From positions 124,001-188,000 of the forward strand of contig NZ_FXTC01000005.1 of NCBI RefSeq assembly GCF_900182655.1: DNA of 64,000 bases. The letters are read 5' to 3'. The DNA is from Chryseobacterium rhizoplanae (GTDB taxonomy: Bacteria; Bacteroidota; Bacteroidia; Flavobacteriales; Weeksellaceae). Positions 37,924 through 47,245 of this stretch are shown one piece after another (the first letter of the stretch is position 1; each line of letters opens with the position of its first letter). The translations under genes were made by a program, and so were the position numbers. The notes under the pieces were generated by a model. That model searched no databases. It worked only from the letters and a program-made list of their open reading frames with translations, and was not told the origin of the DNA.

Positions 37924-38000
37924 CAGGTTGTTTAGATTTTGGCTAAAGCCGTCGGAATTTTTAATCATAAAAAAACGGGCTAAAGCCCGTTTCTATTGAT
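37924..38000. repeat. GGCTAAAGCC dispersed element (copy 1) including the S9 peptidase terminator
   Basis: TTTTGGCTAAAGCCG (37937-37951) and AAACGGGCTAAAGCCCGTTT (37973-37992) followed by CTATTGA. On the minus strand the second palindrome with flanking T run can end transcription of the S9 peptidase. A second copy lies at 56628-56696. Confidence 0.65.
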
Positions 38001-38018
38001 ATTTTATTTTTCTTGATC

Positions 38019-40013
38019 TTACAAAGTTTCCTTCAGCCAATCGAAGAATTCTCTCTGCCATACCAATCCGTTTTGTGGATGAAGTACCCAGTGATTTTCG
38101 TTCGGGAAGTAAACCAGTTTAGATTTTAATCCTCTTAATTTTGCAGCCTGGAAAGCTTCCTGACCCTGCTCGTAAGGAACACGGAAGTCAATTCCTCCCT
38201 GAACGATCATAATTGGCTTGTTCCATTTATCTACGAAATTGCTTGGGTTGAATTCTGTGTATGCTTTTGGTTGTGGCTTTTCCCATGGTGAACCAAGATC
38301 CCAGTTCGCAAACCAAAGTTCTTCGGTAGTCAGGTACCAAGATTTCATATCAAATAATCCATCATGTGCAATGAATGTTTTGAATCTGTTTTCATGAATC
38401 CCAGCAAGCATAAATACGCTGTATCCTCCGTAGCTCGCTCCTACCGCTGCTACTCTGTCACCGTCTACGTAAGGTAACGTTTTTGCAAAATCTGTTGCTG
38501 CCAGATAATCTCTCATCGGCTGGCCGCCCCAGTCTCTTGAAATTTCTTCATTCCATTTTGTTCCCCAGCCCGGCATACCTCTTCTGTTTGGAGCTACCAC
38601 GATATAATCGTTGGCTGTCATTAAAGCAAAGTTCCATCTTACACTGAAAAACTGAGTAAGAGCAGACTGCGGACCACCCTGACAGTAAACCAAAGTAGGA
38701 TATTTTTTGTTCGGGTCAAAATTTGGCGGGTAATGGAACCACACACCCATTTCTTTACCGTCTGAAGTTTTCACCATTTTAAGTTCAGATTTTCCCTGAG
38801 CCAGCTTAGCATATGTTTCTTTGTTAGCTTCAGTCACCTGCTTCATTTCTCCGTTTTTAACGTTTACAGAGAACAATTCTGTTGCATGGTTTACATCTGT
38901 TCTTCCTACTAAAAGTGAAGTTTTATTGTCTGTAAAGATTTCGTTTACATCAAAATCTCCTTTGGTAATCTGCTGTACTTTTGCTGATTTTGAATCCAGG
39001 GCAAAAAGCTGCTTTGTTCCTCTGAATGCTGCTGTGAAATAGATCGTTTTTGAATCTGCTCCCCAAAATACATCTCCTGAAACACTTTCGTCCCATCCCG
39101 AAGTCAGATTAGTTGTCTTCCCAGACTTCCAATCCATGATTTTTACATCATTCTTATCTGCTTCATACCCATCTCTGGCCATGCTCTGCCAGATCAAAGA
39201 TTTTCCATCCGGACTGAATTTAGGATTTACATCATATCCTTTGTTGGATTCTGTAAGATTTTTGGTTGTACCTGATGCTAAATCGTAAGCAAAGATATCC
39301 GTATTGGTGCTTGTAGAATATTCTTTTCCGCTTTTAGGTTTTGTAACATATAAAAGCTGTGCAGAATCAGCACTCCAGATAAAGTCTTCAGCGCCTCCGA
39401 AAGGTCTCTGAGGAGAATCCCACATTTTTCCTTCCAGCAGGTCTTTAGCAGATTCTGCTTTATCAGAAGTATTCACTACAAATACATGGTTGTATTTTCC
39501 TTCATTGAAATAATCCCAGTGTCTGTGGTTCAGGTCTGTATATACCTGAGCAGTCGTTTTAGGAGTATCAGCAAATTTATCTTTCCCCATTACTTTTTCT
39601 ACCAATACCTGCTTGCTGAAAGCAATTTTCTTCCCGTCCGGAGAGATGACAACATTATCAACTTCACCGATGGTATAAAATTCTGTCCAGGTTTTTCCTG
39701 CATCTTTAGAAAGATAGATTTTATCGCCTTCCTGAGCATAGATCCCGTTTTTATCCCATTGAATAAGGGCTTTTTTACCGAAATCAATTTTGGAAGACTG
39801 ATTATTAAGAACATTCAGAAAATAGTTCTCGTTTTTTGTTTTTTCTGTTTTCAGATCTACCTGTCCTACTTTATAGATAAGTGAACCCTGATCCGGTGAA
39901 ACAGCCTGTACCCCAACTTTTTTCAAAGTCCAAAGAATTTCAGGTGTCATTACTTGTTGTGCATTCATTAAAAGCGGAGCTGCCAAGGCCAGCAGACTGT
40001 ACTTAAGTTTCAT
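38019..40013 (-). CDS. secreted S9-family (prolyl oligopeptidase/DPP-like) peptidase
   Basis: 664 residues with a signal peptide (1-18, ending LLMNAQQ). The N-terminal half is a WD40-like beta-propeller (SPDGKKIAFS, WSADSAQLLYV, FSPDGKSLIWQS). The C-terminal alpha/beta hydrolase has the nucleophile in GASYGGYSVFM (Ser), Asp in GGIDFRVPYEQG and His in NENHWVLHP. It is probably a periplasmic acylaminoacyl- or dipeptidyl-peptidase that releases peptides for uptake. A TAACTTTG-type -7 box is at 40092-40099 on the minus strand. Confidence 0.9.
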   Translation of the reverse strand: MKLKYSLLALAAPLLMNAQQVMTPEILWTLKKVGVQAVSPDQGSLIYKVGQVDLKTEKTKNENYFLNVLNNQSSKIDFGKKALIQWDKNGIYAQEGDKIYLSKDAGKTWTEFYTIGEVDNVVISPDGKKIAFSKQVLVEKVMGKDKFADTPKTTAQVYTDLNHRHWDYFNEGKYNHVFVVNTSDKAESAKDLLEGKMWDSPQRPFGGAEDFIWSADSAQLLYVTKPKSGKEYSTSTNTDIFAYDLASGTTKNLTESNKGYDVNPKFSPDGKSLIWQSMARDGYEADKNDVKIMDWKSGKTTNLTSGWDESVSGDVFWGADSKTIYFTAAFRGTKQLFALDSKSAKVQQITKGDFDVNEIFTDNKTSLLVGRTDVNHATELFSVNVKNGEMKQVTEANKETYAKLAQGKSELKMVKTSDGKEMGVWFHYPPNFDPNKKYPTLVYCQGGPQSALTQFFSVRWNFALMTANDYIVVAPNRRGMPGWGTKWNEEISRDWGGQPMRDYLAATDFAKTLPYVDGDRVAAVGASYGGYSVFMLAGIHENRFKTFIAHDGLFDMKSWYLTTEELWFANWDLGSPWEKPQPKAYTEFNPSNFVDKWNKPIMIVQGGIDFRVPYEQGQEAFQAAKLRGLKSKLVYFPNENHWVLHPQNGLVWQREFFDWLKETL

Positions 40014-40091
40014 ATGTTGATATTCATTTTTTAACGGATGTACGGAATCCTGCTGATTTCATACTCTCCTTTTATTAAACTCAAAGATTGC

Positions 40092-40099
40092 CAAAGTTA
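40092..40099 (-). promoter_or_regulatory. -7 box of the S9 peptidase gene
   Basis: TAACTTTG on the minus strand, about 80 bases upstream of the start at 40013. No convincing -33 element. Confidence 0.4.
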
Positions 40100-40222
40100 A
40101 TATTTAAAATAAAAACGGACGAAAGAATTAACATTTAAGTTTTTTAAAGTTGAAAAATAATTGATTTATTTATAGATAAATATTATTAATTTTATAAAAA
40201 CTAAACTAATATCCATTTTTAC

Positions 40223-41089
40223 ATGAAAAAATTTCTACTTTTTTCTTCATTTTTTGTGTCCTCATTGTTTTTTTCACAGCTCACAATGAGCCCCTTTGCA
40301 AGTCATTATGATAATCCTTATCAAGTCACTATTTCAGGAAACGGCACGATTTATTATACCACTGATGGAAGTACCCCGACTCTGAGTTCAAGCTCTGCAC
40401 CTAACAATGTACAGATCCTTATTAACCAAAATAAAGAAATCAAGGCGTTTCTGGTTGACGGACAGGGAAATTCTTCTGCGATTATGAGCAAAAAATATTA
40501 CACCGGAATTATTCCTTCGGCAGCCATTTATTTTAAAGCACCTTCTACGTGGACGGCGGGAAGCTGTGTAATGGTTGACATGGTTAACCCGAATGCTGTC
40601 AACGGTTTTGCTATGGATACATTCTGGCCGGGAATAACGATGCAGCCTGCAGGGTGCGATTCATGGTACAAAACAACCAGAGATTTTGAAAATGCCAATC
40701 TGCGTTTTAATAACTGTACCCTTTTTGAGAATATTCCCCAAACCATCAGTACCAATCTTATTCCTGCGGGAAGTACTATATATTATGATTTTACAAATGG
40801 TGTCATAACGACTCCGCCTTCATGCTTATTTTTAGAAAGCCATGAAACCTTGTCAAAAAACAACAATGTTTTGATCAAAGTATATCCGAATCCTGTTTCC
40901 GATATTTTAAAAGTAAATACCGACCGCCAGTTCCGGGAGTATGAGATTATAGATATCAGTGGAAAAGTTCTTTTAAAGGATCTGTTTACCAAAGAAATCA
41001 CGATCAGTCATCTTATTTCAGGAAACTATTTTCTAAAACTGAAAGATTCAAAGGGAGATCTGGTTTTACTTAAATTTATCAAAAAATAA
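40223..41089 (+). CDS. T9SS-exported protein with a chitobiase-like repeat and a starch-binding-like module
   Basis: 288 residues. Signal peptide 1-18. Residues about 25-95 form a C-terminal chitobiase/Fn3-like module (GTIYYTTDGSTPT). Residues about 100-190 resemble CBM26 starch-binding modules (AIYFKAPSTWTAG, CDSWYKTT, LRFNNC). The last 75 residues are a T9SS type A sorting domain (VYPNPVSDILKV, ending GDLVLLKFIKK), so the protein is secreted by the type IX system and probably anchored to the surface. No catalytic domain is present. It may help bind glucans. Confidence 0.8.
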   Translation: MKKFLLFSSFFVSSLFFSQLTMSPFASHYDNPYQVTISGNGTIYYTTDGSTPTLSSSSAPNNVQILINQNKEIKAFLVDGQGNSSAIMSKKYYTGIIPSAAIYFKAPSTWTAGSCVMVDMVNPNAVNGFAMDTFWPGITMQPAGCDSWYKTTRDFENANLRFNNCTLFENIPQTISTNLIPAGSTIYYDFTNGVITTPPSCLFLESHETLSKNNNVLIKVYPNPVSDILKVNTDRQFREYEIIDISGKVLLKDLFTKEITISHLISGNYFLKLKDSKGDLVLLKFIKK

Positions 41090-41116
41090 AAAAATCCGCT
41101 CGATGAGCGGATTTTT
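41090..41116. terminator. bidirectional intrinsic terminator
   Basis: AAAAATCCGCTC-GAT-GAGCGGATTTTT, a 12-bp perfect stem between two convergent genes (stops at 41089 and 41140). Confidence 0.85.
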
Positions 41117-41139
41117 ATGTTGGTATGTTGTGATTTCAA

Positions 41140-41484
41140 TTAATCTCCATCAGAGAACATTGAGTTCGCCAGAGAAGTTACAATTGATAATAATATACTG
41201 AAGATAAATGCCCACCAGAAGCCGTCTACCACCATACTATCTATGAAGTAGTCTGCAATCAGGATAATTCCGGCATTGATTACCAAAGCAAAGAATCCTA
41301 AAGTAAGGATCGTCAACGGCAGGCCAAACAGGCTTAAAATAGGCTTTACAAATATGTTAAGAACCCCAAGCACAAGCGCAAAGATAATGGCTGAAGAAAA
41401 TCCTTCGAAATGTACTCCCGGTAGAATTTTGGTTAAAAGATAAGCAACAATTGCTGTAATAAATAGTCGGATAATTAAGTTCAT
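41140..41484 (-). CDS. phage-holin-4-2-superfamily membrane protein (PF04020-like)
   Basis: 114 residues with four hydrophobic helices and the family's typical sequence LGVLNIFVKPILSLFGLPLT followed by LTLGFFALVINAGIILIADY. The name comes from distant similarity to holins; chromosomal members in Bacteroidota have no known phage function. Single gene, ending at a shared terminator. Confidence 0.85.
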   Translation of the reverse strand: MNLIIRLFITAIVAYLLTKILPGVHFEGFSSAIIFALVLGVLNIFVKPILSLFGLPLTILTLGFFALVINAGIILIADYFIDSMVVDGFWWAFIFSILLSIVTSLANSMFSDGD

Positions 41485-41602
41485 TGTGATATTTTTTAAT
41501 GTTTATGGGGGATATGGAGCAAAAGCCATTCCATTTCAAAAAAAAGAATTCCGCGAAACCCCTTATTTAAGGAATATTTTGCCTGTTACTTACCCAAACC
41601 TG

Positions 41603-42025
41603 TTATTTTATTTTCATCATAGTGACCAATGAGGTCGCTACATGACTTTCTGATTCTGAACCTTCATTCTGAACATAGATTTCCGTTCTTACCACAATGA
41701 TTTTCCCTCCGCCTTTGATGACATAGGATTTTGAAACCAAAGCATCTCCCATAGCAGGACGAAGGTAATTCACTTTCAATTCAACAGTTACCACATAGCA
41801 GTCTTCCGGATAATGACTTACCGCTGCATACCCTGAAGAAACATCCACCAGAGAAGCGATCATAGCGCCGTTGAACATTCCTGCTTTTCTGGTCATCATT
41901 TCCATTTTGGGAATCTTCATGGATATAAAATCAGTTTCCACTTCCAATAGTTCTGCTTTATAGAATTGTAAAGTTTCCGAGCGGCTGAAGCTGTCTGTGA
42001 TGAGTTTTCTTTTCTCTGGTGTCAT
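41603..42025 (-). CDS. hotdog-fold thioesterase-like protein (PaaI/DUF4442 type)
   Basis: 140 residues. The hotdog-fold pattern is GMFNGAMIASLVDVSSGYAAV (helix with the acidic residue before the usual catalytic position) followed by LKVNYLRPAMGDALV and a strand with GGGKIIVVRTEIY. Such proteins hydrolyse acyl-CoA thioesters. The exact active residue is not certain. Stand-alone gene. Confidence 0.75.
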   Translation of the reverse strand: MTPEKRKLITDSFSRSETLQFYKAELLEVETDFISMKIPKMEMMTRKAGMFNGAMIASLVDVSSGYAAVSHYPEDCYVVTVELKVNYLRPAMGDALVSKSYVIKGGGKIIVVRTEIYVQNEGSESESHVATSLVTMMKIK

Positions 42026-42208
42026 TATTTTTTGAATTTGTATGTAAAGGTAGAAATTGATTTAAAGATTAAAGAATTTAAAGATTAAAAATTTCCAGCC
42101 GTAAGAAACCTTATAGATATTGGAAACCTGTAAGATTTTGTGGTGTGTGGTTATTCAGGAATAATTAAAATTTTTCAGTACAAAAGATTAGCTTTGCAGG
42201 AAAACTTT

Positions 42209-42634
42209 ATGATGGGTTTAAAAAGGTTTTTCCAATTTTTAGGTTTAGTTGCATGCTTCAGTTTTCAGGCGCAAACACTGCATTTGTATGGCGGTGCAGA
42301 TCAGGATCAATATCTGGGATGTTTAAACTGTGATAACTTCGATACGAATTCGATATGGAATAAGTTCAGCGATTACGGAAATGTATTCAGTTCAAAATCA
42401 ATCTGGAATAGGTATGGAAATTATGGAAGTACCCACAGCACCTACTCTCCGTGGAATGAATATGGAGCATATCCTCCGGCAATCGTTGATCAGGATGGAA
42501 ATTTCTTAGGTTTCCTTACCGTGAATCCTTATAAATCTGAAAGATCTGAACTGGAATTGGCTGTGATTTTATGCAAGCATCATGAAGAGATGAGCAATGA
42601 TGTTGGCGGATGGTATGAGAAATTGTTCCGGTAA
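42209..42634 (+). CDS. secreted small protein with WNxY repeats
   Basis: 141 residues from ATG 42209 (42212 is the adjacent alternative). A frame open to 42140 gives a poor N terminus, while 42209 gives a signal peptide MMGLKRFFQFLGLVACFSFQ and then AQT. The middle has three imperfect repeats: SIWNKFSDYGNVFSS, SIWNRYGNYGSTHSTY and SPWNEYGAYPPAIV. A pair of cysteines in LGCLNCDNF precedes them. The repeat resembles a widespread uncharacterised family in which each unit is about 15 residues. Function unknown. Confidence 0.75.
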   Translation: MMGLKRFFQFLGLVACFSFQAQTLHLYGGADQDQYLGCLNCDNFDTNSIWNKFSDYGNVFSSKSIWNRYGNYGSTHSTYSPWNEYGAYPPAIVDQDGNFLGFLTVNPYKSERSELELAVILCKHHEEMSNDVGGWYEKLFR

Positions 42635-42713
42635 AACACCCTGTCAAAAATTATTTGAATTTTTGCCATCCTCCGGAAGAGGAGAATTTTCACATCTTCA
42701 GTTGAGATGTTTT
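42635..42713. repeat. ~80-bp dispersed element, copy A (diverged)
   Basis: ACACCCTGTCAAAAATTATT, then TTTTTGCCATCCTCCGG, GGAGAATTTTCACATCTTCA, and GAGATG. Copies B and C at 44441 and 50156 are closer to each other. The centre forms a CTCC...GGAG hairpin. Confidence 0.75.
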
Positions 42714-42740
42714 TATTAGAATAAAAGGTATGAAAAGTAT

Positions 42741-42785
42741 AGGACTGGATTCCTGCGGAATGACAAAGTGTGCGGATAGACTACG
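42741..42785. repeat. dispersed repeat, ATTCCTGCGGAATGACAAAG type (copy 2)
   Basis: See the copy at 37061. ATTCCTGCGGAAT is palindromic, and the following GTGCGGATAGA is shared between the copies. Confidence 0.55.
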
Positions 42786-42847
42786 TTTTACAAGAAAATT
42801 TTATTTAACTTTCCCGTGGTTCTCTTTCAAAACGAAACCCTTTTATT

Positions 42848-43702
42848 ATGCTGAATGATTACAAAAAATACGAATTATTTGGAAAGCCCCTGATACAGAA
42901 GATTGATATGACGGGACCGTTCAGATATGATTTTCCGGTTTCGGAGCAGGCCTGTTTTCTGTATGTGATCAAAGGAGAATTTCAATATAAGACAGATGAG
43001 CAGGAATTTAATATTCCAACCCATTATTCCCTGTTTCTGAACTGTATCAGCTCAGGAAAGCATATTCAAAATTCAAATTTAGAAAGTAACTGCCAGGTCG
43101 TCATTGTGACCTTCTACCCTGATATCCTGAAAAGAATTTACGACAGAGAGTTGCCTTCTTTATTGCAGAAACCTGTAAACATAGTTTCAAATCAATCCAG
43201 TGAGAAAATAAATAATGATTTTCTGATTCAAAAATATGTAGAAGGATTGCTTTTTTACTTTGAAAATCCTTCGCTCATTAATGAAGATATATTAATTCTT
43301 AAGCTAAAAGAGATCATGTTATTGCTGGCTCAGTCACAGAATGCCAATGCAGTTCAATTGATTTTATCTCAACTTTTTTCTCCAACCACTTACTCTTTTA
43401 AGCAAATCATTGAAGCCAACTTGTTTTCGCAGCTCACCATTGAACAGCTTGCAGAAAAAAGTAATCTGAGTATATCATCCTTTAAAAGAGAATTTGCAAA
43501 ACTTTATGAGGATACTCCAGCCAATTATATAAGAAACAAAAAGCTGGAAAAGGCCGCCGAACTGCTTTTAATATCCGATGAACGGATTACTGATATCGCT
43601 TTTGACTGTGGGTTTAATGATCTGGCAACTTTTACAAAAAATTTCAGCGATAAATATCATATTTCCCCGTCAGCTTATCGCCAGAAGCGGAAAGAAAAAT
43701 AA
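42848..43702 (+). CDS. AraC-family transcriptional regulator
   Basis: 284 residues. The N-terminal cupin-like sensor domain has FLYVIKGEFQYKTDEQEFNI. The C-terminal two helix-turn-helix motifs are LTIEQLAEKSNLSISSFKRE and ERITDIAFDCGFNDLATFTK followed by FSDKYHISPSAYRQ. Probable activator of the membrane-protein gene that starts 222 bases downstream on the same strand. The inducer is unknown. Confidence 0.9.
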   Translation: MLNDYKKYELFGKPLIQKIDMTGPFRYDFPVSEQACFLYVIKGEFQYKTDEQEFNIPTHYSLFLNCISSGKHIQNSNLESNCQVVIVTFYPDILKRIYDRELPSLLQKPVNIVSNQSSEKINNDFLIQKYVEGLLFYFENPSLINEDILILKLKEIMLLLAQSQNANAVQLILSQLFSPTTYSFKQIIEANLFSQLTIEQLAEKSNLSISSFKREFAKLYEDTPANYIRNKKLEKAAELLLISDERITDIAFDCGFNDLATFTKNFSDKYHISPSAYRQKRKEK

Positions 43703-43924
43703 TTTGAAAACTATTTTTATAAATTACACACGCATTTCTTATCCATAGGAAGTGCGTTTTTTTGAACTAAAATCTCAAATTCTTGAACGAAATCACAAAA
43801 TCATTTCTGTGTATCTATCGCAAATTTGTACCATCAGTTTCAGGGAATAAATTTTCTCTTCAGATGCCATAAAAAGCAAAAAGAATAAGAAACTGAATGA
43901 ATATACATTTAAAATAATATCAAT

Positions 43925-44419
43925 ATGAATCTATCGATTTTAGGAATTTTTCATACCATCATTGGTATAAGTGCTCTTGCCGGAGCAATGATCGGATTTA
44001 TCAAATATGGTAAGATTAGCCTCGCTCATCTATCCGGAAAAGTCTACTTTTACGCTACCCTCATCACATCACTTTCAGCATTGGGCATCTCCAAAGCCGG
44101 AGGTTTTAATGCAGGACATGTGTTCTCATTATTTATCATTGTTTTGATCTCTGCTGCCTATTTCCTGTTCTCAGGTAAAAAGGAAAGCAGGAGAGCCAGA
44201 TATTTTGAGAATTTTTTGCTGTCATTCAGTTTTTTCCTGTCCCTTGTTCCAACTGTTAATGAGACTTTTACAAGAGTTCCCATTGGACATCCTTTGGCTA
44301 AGGATATCAAAGATCCGATTATTGGTCAGACTCTTCTTGTTATTTTTATGTTGTTTGTGATTGGATCAATTTTTCAGTTTATGAAGCAGAGAAAAGAGAA
44401 TGTGAAAATTTCAGGATGA
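43925..44419 (+). CDS. membrane protein of unknown function downstream of the AraC regulator
   Basis: 164 residues with four to five hydrophobic helices (5-25, 42-58, 66-85, 99-112 and 135-152) and a motif HLSGKVYFYATLITSLSALG resembling the DUF2306 family. Conserved His in LAHLSGK and FNAGHVFS may bind heme or metal, which is a guess. Placement after an AraC gene suggests induction by that regulator. Confidence 0.65.
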   Translation: MNLSILGIFHTIIGISALAGAMIGFIKYGKISLAHLSGKVYFYATLITSLSALGISKAGGFNAGHVFSLFIIVLISAAYFLFSGKKESRRARYFENFLLSFSFFLSLVPTVNETFTRVPIGHPLAKDIKDPIIGQTLLVIFMLFVIGSIFQFMKQRKENVKISG

Positions 44420-44440
44420 TAGTGTATTAAGAAAAGAAGT

Positions 44441-44520
44441 AAAACCACCCCGTCAAAAATTCTTTGAATTTTCGCCACCCCTCCAGTGGAGGGGAATTTT
44501 CACGTCTTCAGTAGAGGTAT
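44441..44520. repeat. ~80-bp dispersed element, copy B
   Basis: AAAACCACCCCGTCAAAAAT, then CTTTGAATTTTCGCCACCC, CTCCAGTGGAGGGGAATTTT, CACGTCTTCAG. It differs from copy C by a few bases over the first 60 positions and contains the palindrome CCCCTCCAGTGGAGGGG. Confidence 0.85.
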
Positions 44521-44560
44521 TTGTATTATGATAAAGATCGGGAAAATATAGAAAAATAGA

Positions 44561-46687
44561 TTAGCTGAGTTGTGTCTGAAAATCGTCAGTCAAAGTCAAA
44601 ATACCTTCTGCAATAGCTTCCGGATGGGTGGTGAAGCCCTTTAATTTTGAAGTTTTTCCTTTTAAAACAAGATCTAAAAGCTGTTTATCTGATAATTTTT
44701 TACCAAAAATTTCAAAGGTGATTTTAAAACCACAGTTTTTGAAATCGGAACATCCTACTGCTGTTTTTCCTTTGATGAGGTTGTGTTCTTTACATTTCGG
44801 ACATTTTGTTTCTTCCCAGGACTGAAGTTCTTTTTTCTGTGCAGGTTCTCTTTTTTTCTTCTCCTTTATTTCTTCTTTTTCTTCTTCCTGAAGGGTAATC
44901 ACTTTTCCTTTTCCGTAGACTACTTTTTCGGTAAGTTCGGTAACCATCTGGATCAGTTCTTCTTTGAAAAGGTTGGCTTCATACTCCCCTTTTTCTATTC
45001 TACGAAGTTTGGATTCCCATTCACCAGTCAGTTCCGGACTTTTTAACAATTCATCTTCGATGGTGTCAATCAACTGAATTCCGGTTTGAGTAGCGATGAG
45101 GTTTTTCCTTTTTTTCTCGATGTATTTTCTTTTGAAAAGGGTTTCAATGATGTTCGCACGAGTAGATGGTCTTCCGATCCCGTTGTTCTTCAACATCTCA
45201 CGCAGCTCTTCATCTTCTACTTGTTTTCCGGCCGTTTCCATTGCTCTCAGCAAGGTTGCTTCCGTGTAAGGTTTTGGAGGCGTGGTTTTTCCCTGGTGAA
45301 TCTTTGGATCGTGAGGTCCTGTTTCTCCCACGATAAATTCAGGAATGGTCTGTTCTTCTTCTTTTTCTTTGTCCTTATCCGTAGTTTCTTCTTTAGGTTC
45401 TTTGGCATAAACTGCTCTCCATCCTGCTTCAAGAACCTGTCTTCCGCTGGTTTTGAAAGGAATGGTTCCTACTTTTCCTTCTACCAGTGTATTGGAAATT
45501 TTACACTCCGGATAGAATACCGCAATAAAACGTTTGGCAATCAGATCATAAATCAGTTTTTCTTCCCTGCTCAGATTTTGGGAAGGTGGAATTTCCGTAG
45601 GAATGATCGCATGGTGATCGGTTACTTTGGTATCGTCGAAAACGGCTTTCGATTTTGGAATCGGAGCTTCCAGTAACGGAGCAATCAGATCCTGATAAGG
45701 GTACATTTTCTGAAGAATTCCCGTTATTTTCGGATATAAACTCTCGGATAGATAGGTGGTATCAACACGTGGATAGGTTACGTGCTTCTTTTCATAAAGG
45801 CTTTGGATATAGTTCAGAGTATTTTCCGCTGAATATCCATATTTTTTATTGGCTTCCACCTGAAGTCCGGTCAAATCGAAAAGTCGTGGATTTTTTTCTT
45901 TTCCTTCTTTAATTTCGAAAGAAACGATCTCAAATGGATTTACTTTCAGGTATTCCAGTCCTTTTTCAGCCCGTTCCAACGTTTTTAAACGATCAATCGC
46001 CGCATTGAAAATAACATCACGGTATTTGGTCTTCAGCTCCCAATATTCTTCTGTGGTAAAGGCATCAATTTCTTTCTGGCGCTGAACCAGCATCGCCAAT
46101 GTAGGAGTCTGTACTCTTCCAATGGAAAGAACTGCTTTATTGCCCCCAAATTTCTTGGTAAAAAGCCTGGTAGCATTGATTCCCAATAACCAGTCTCCTA
46201 TCGCTCGGGCATTTCCTGCCAGATACAGGTTTTTATAATCTTCTGCAGGTTTTAAACTTGCAAAACCTTCTTTAATCGCATCTTCCGTCAATGAAGAAAT
46301 CCATAAACGCTGAATGGGTTTGTTGCATTTTGCCTTCTGCAATACCCAACGCTGAATGAGTTCTCCCTCCTGCCCGGCATCCCCGCAGTTGATGACCTCA
46401 TCACATTCTTCGACCAATTTTTCAATGACTTTAAACTGATTTTCAACGCCTTTATTCGGGATCAGCTTGATTCCAAAACTGTTGGGAATAATAGGCAGTG
46501 AAAAAAGATTCCAGGATTTGAACTGCGGACCGTAATCGTGAGGTTCTTTCAGGGTACAAAGGTGTCCGAACGTCCATGTCACGCAATAGCCGTTTCCTTC
46601 CATATAGCCTTGTTTAGGCGTGGTAGCGCCCAATACTTTGGCGATATCTCTGGCAACACTGGGTTTCTCGGCAATACATAATTTCAT
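44561..46687 (-). CDS. topB: DNA topoisomerase III (type IA)
   Basis: 708 residues, including a toprim domain (MKLCIAEKPSVARDIAKVLG, INCGDAGQEGELIQRWV), the catalytic tyrosine in HVTYPRVDTTYLSE, a TEIPPS loop and GIGRPSTRANIIETLF. A basic, acidic-interrupted linker leads to one C-terminal zinc-ribbon (CPKCKEHNLIKGK, then CSDFKNCGF). It relaxes negative supercoils and decatenates replicating DNA. Chromosomal housekeeping gene; plasmid TopB homologues lack some of this tail. Confidence 0.95.
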   Translation of the reverse strand: MKLCIAEKPSVARDIAKVLGATTPKQGYMEGNGYCVTWTFGHLCTLKEPHDYGPQFKSWNLFSLPIIPNSFGIKLIPNKGVENQFKVIEKLVEECDEVINCGDAGQEGELIQRWVLQKAKCNKPIQRLWISSLTEDAIKEGFASLKPAEDYKNLYLAGNARAIGDWLLGINATRLFTKKFGGNKAVLSIGRVQTPTLAMLVQRQKEIDAFTTEEYWELKTKYRDVIFNAAIDRLKTLERAEKGLEYLKVNPFEIVSFEIKEGKEKNPRLFDLTGLQVEANKKYGYSAENTLNYIQSLYEKKHVTYPRVDTTYLSESLYPKITGILQKMYPYQDLIAPLLEAPIPKSKAVFDDTKVTDHHAIIPTEIPPSQNLSREEKLIYDLIAKRFIAVFYPECKISNTLVEGKVGTIPFKTSGRQVLEAGWRAVYAKEPKEETTDKDKEKEEEQTIPEFIVGETGPHDPKIHQGKTTPPKPYTEATLLRAMETAGKQVEDEELREMLKNNGIGRPSTRANIIETLFKRKYIEKKRKNLIATQTGIQLIDTIEDELLKSPELTGEWESKLRRIEKGEYEANLFKEELIQMVTELTEKVVYGKGKVITLQEEEKEEIKEKKKREPAQKKELQSWEETKCPKCKEHNLIKGKTAVGCSDFKNCGFKITFEIFGKKLSDKQLLDLVLKGKTSKLKGFTTHPEAIAEGILTLTDDFQTQLS

Positions 46688-46739
46688 GAACTCGGGTTTT
46701 ATTGAAGGAGTGCAAAAATCGTGATTTTTTTTGACTTTT

Positions 46740-46747
46740 CAAATTTA
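46740..46747 (-). promoter_or_regulatory. -7 box of topB
   Basis: TAAATTTG on the minus strand, about 55 bases upstream of the start at 46687. The -33 is not clear. Confidence 0.4.
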
Positions 46748-47003
46748 GTTAAGGATTGAAGGCTTAGAACTGAAAGAGAAGGAATTAGGATATGTATTGC
46801 AGGGATATAAAATTTTACAATGTATACCTTCAATCTATTTAAATGCAAAGGTGATTGGATTCTATTATTTATTGGAGGGAGCAAAGAGGTGCGACTAAAT
46901 CGCTGATGAAGCGGCAGGATAACCAACCCTGCTTAAAAAGAAATCATATCAAAGGTCTATTTTCTGTCATTGACTACATCGAATCTTCGATTTCTGACGA
47001 AAG

Positions 47004-47035
47004 AAGAATCTTATTGATAATTAAATGAGATTCTT
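47004..47035. repeat. decayed REP-like hairpin in a 558-bp gene-free gap
   Basis: AAGAATCTTATT and AATGAGATTCTT form an imperfect stem with an AT-rich loop. Flanking GAATCTTCGATTTCTGACGA and, further right, GTTCAGAATGAA look like remains of a common Bacteroidota repeat. The rest of 46688-47245 shows no gene that I can support. Confidence 0.5.
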
Positions 47036-47245
47036 CACTACATTTAAGAACTAAGTTCGCAAACCTTTAATCTGTGTTCAGAATGAAATTTTTGAGGAAT
47101 CTATATTCATACTGCCTTAGAATTAAAAAGATTTAAGCTAAAACTTTACATTTAAATAAACTGCTTGCCAGATGAGTATATATTCATACAAAAAGCCCCC
47201 TTAAAAAAGGAGGCCGAATCAACAATACTAATGAAACTAGGTTCA

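Noticed and set aside
41140-41484. prophage holin
   Set aside because: The family name is by homology only; no other phage genes are near.
45086-45676. 196-codon open frame on the plus strand
   Set aside because: It lies wholly antisense to topB and its translation is Phe/Arg-rich with no family features. A shadow of the real gene.
46699-46926. 75-codon open frame upstream of topB
   Set aside because: No start context, unusual composition, and it covers the topB promoter.
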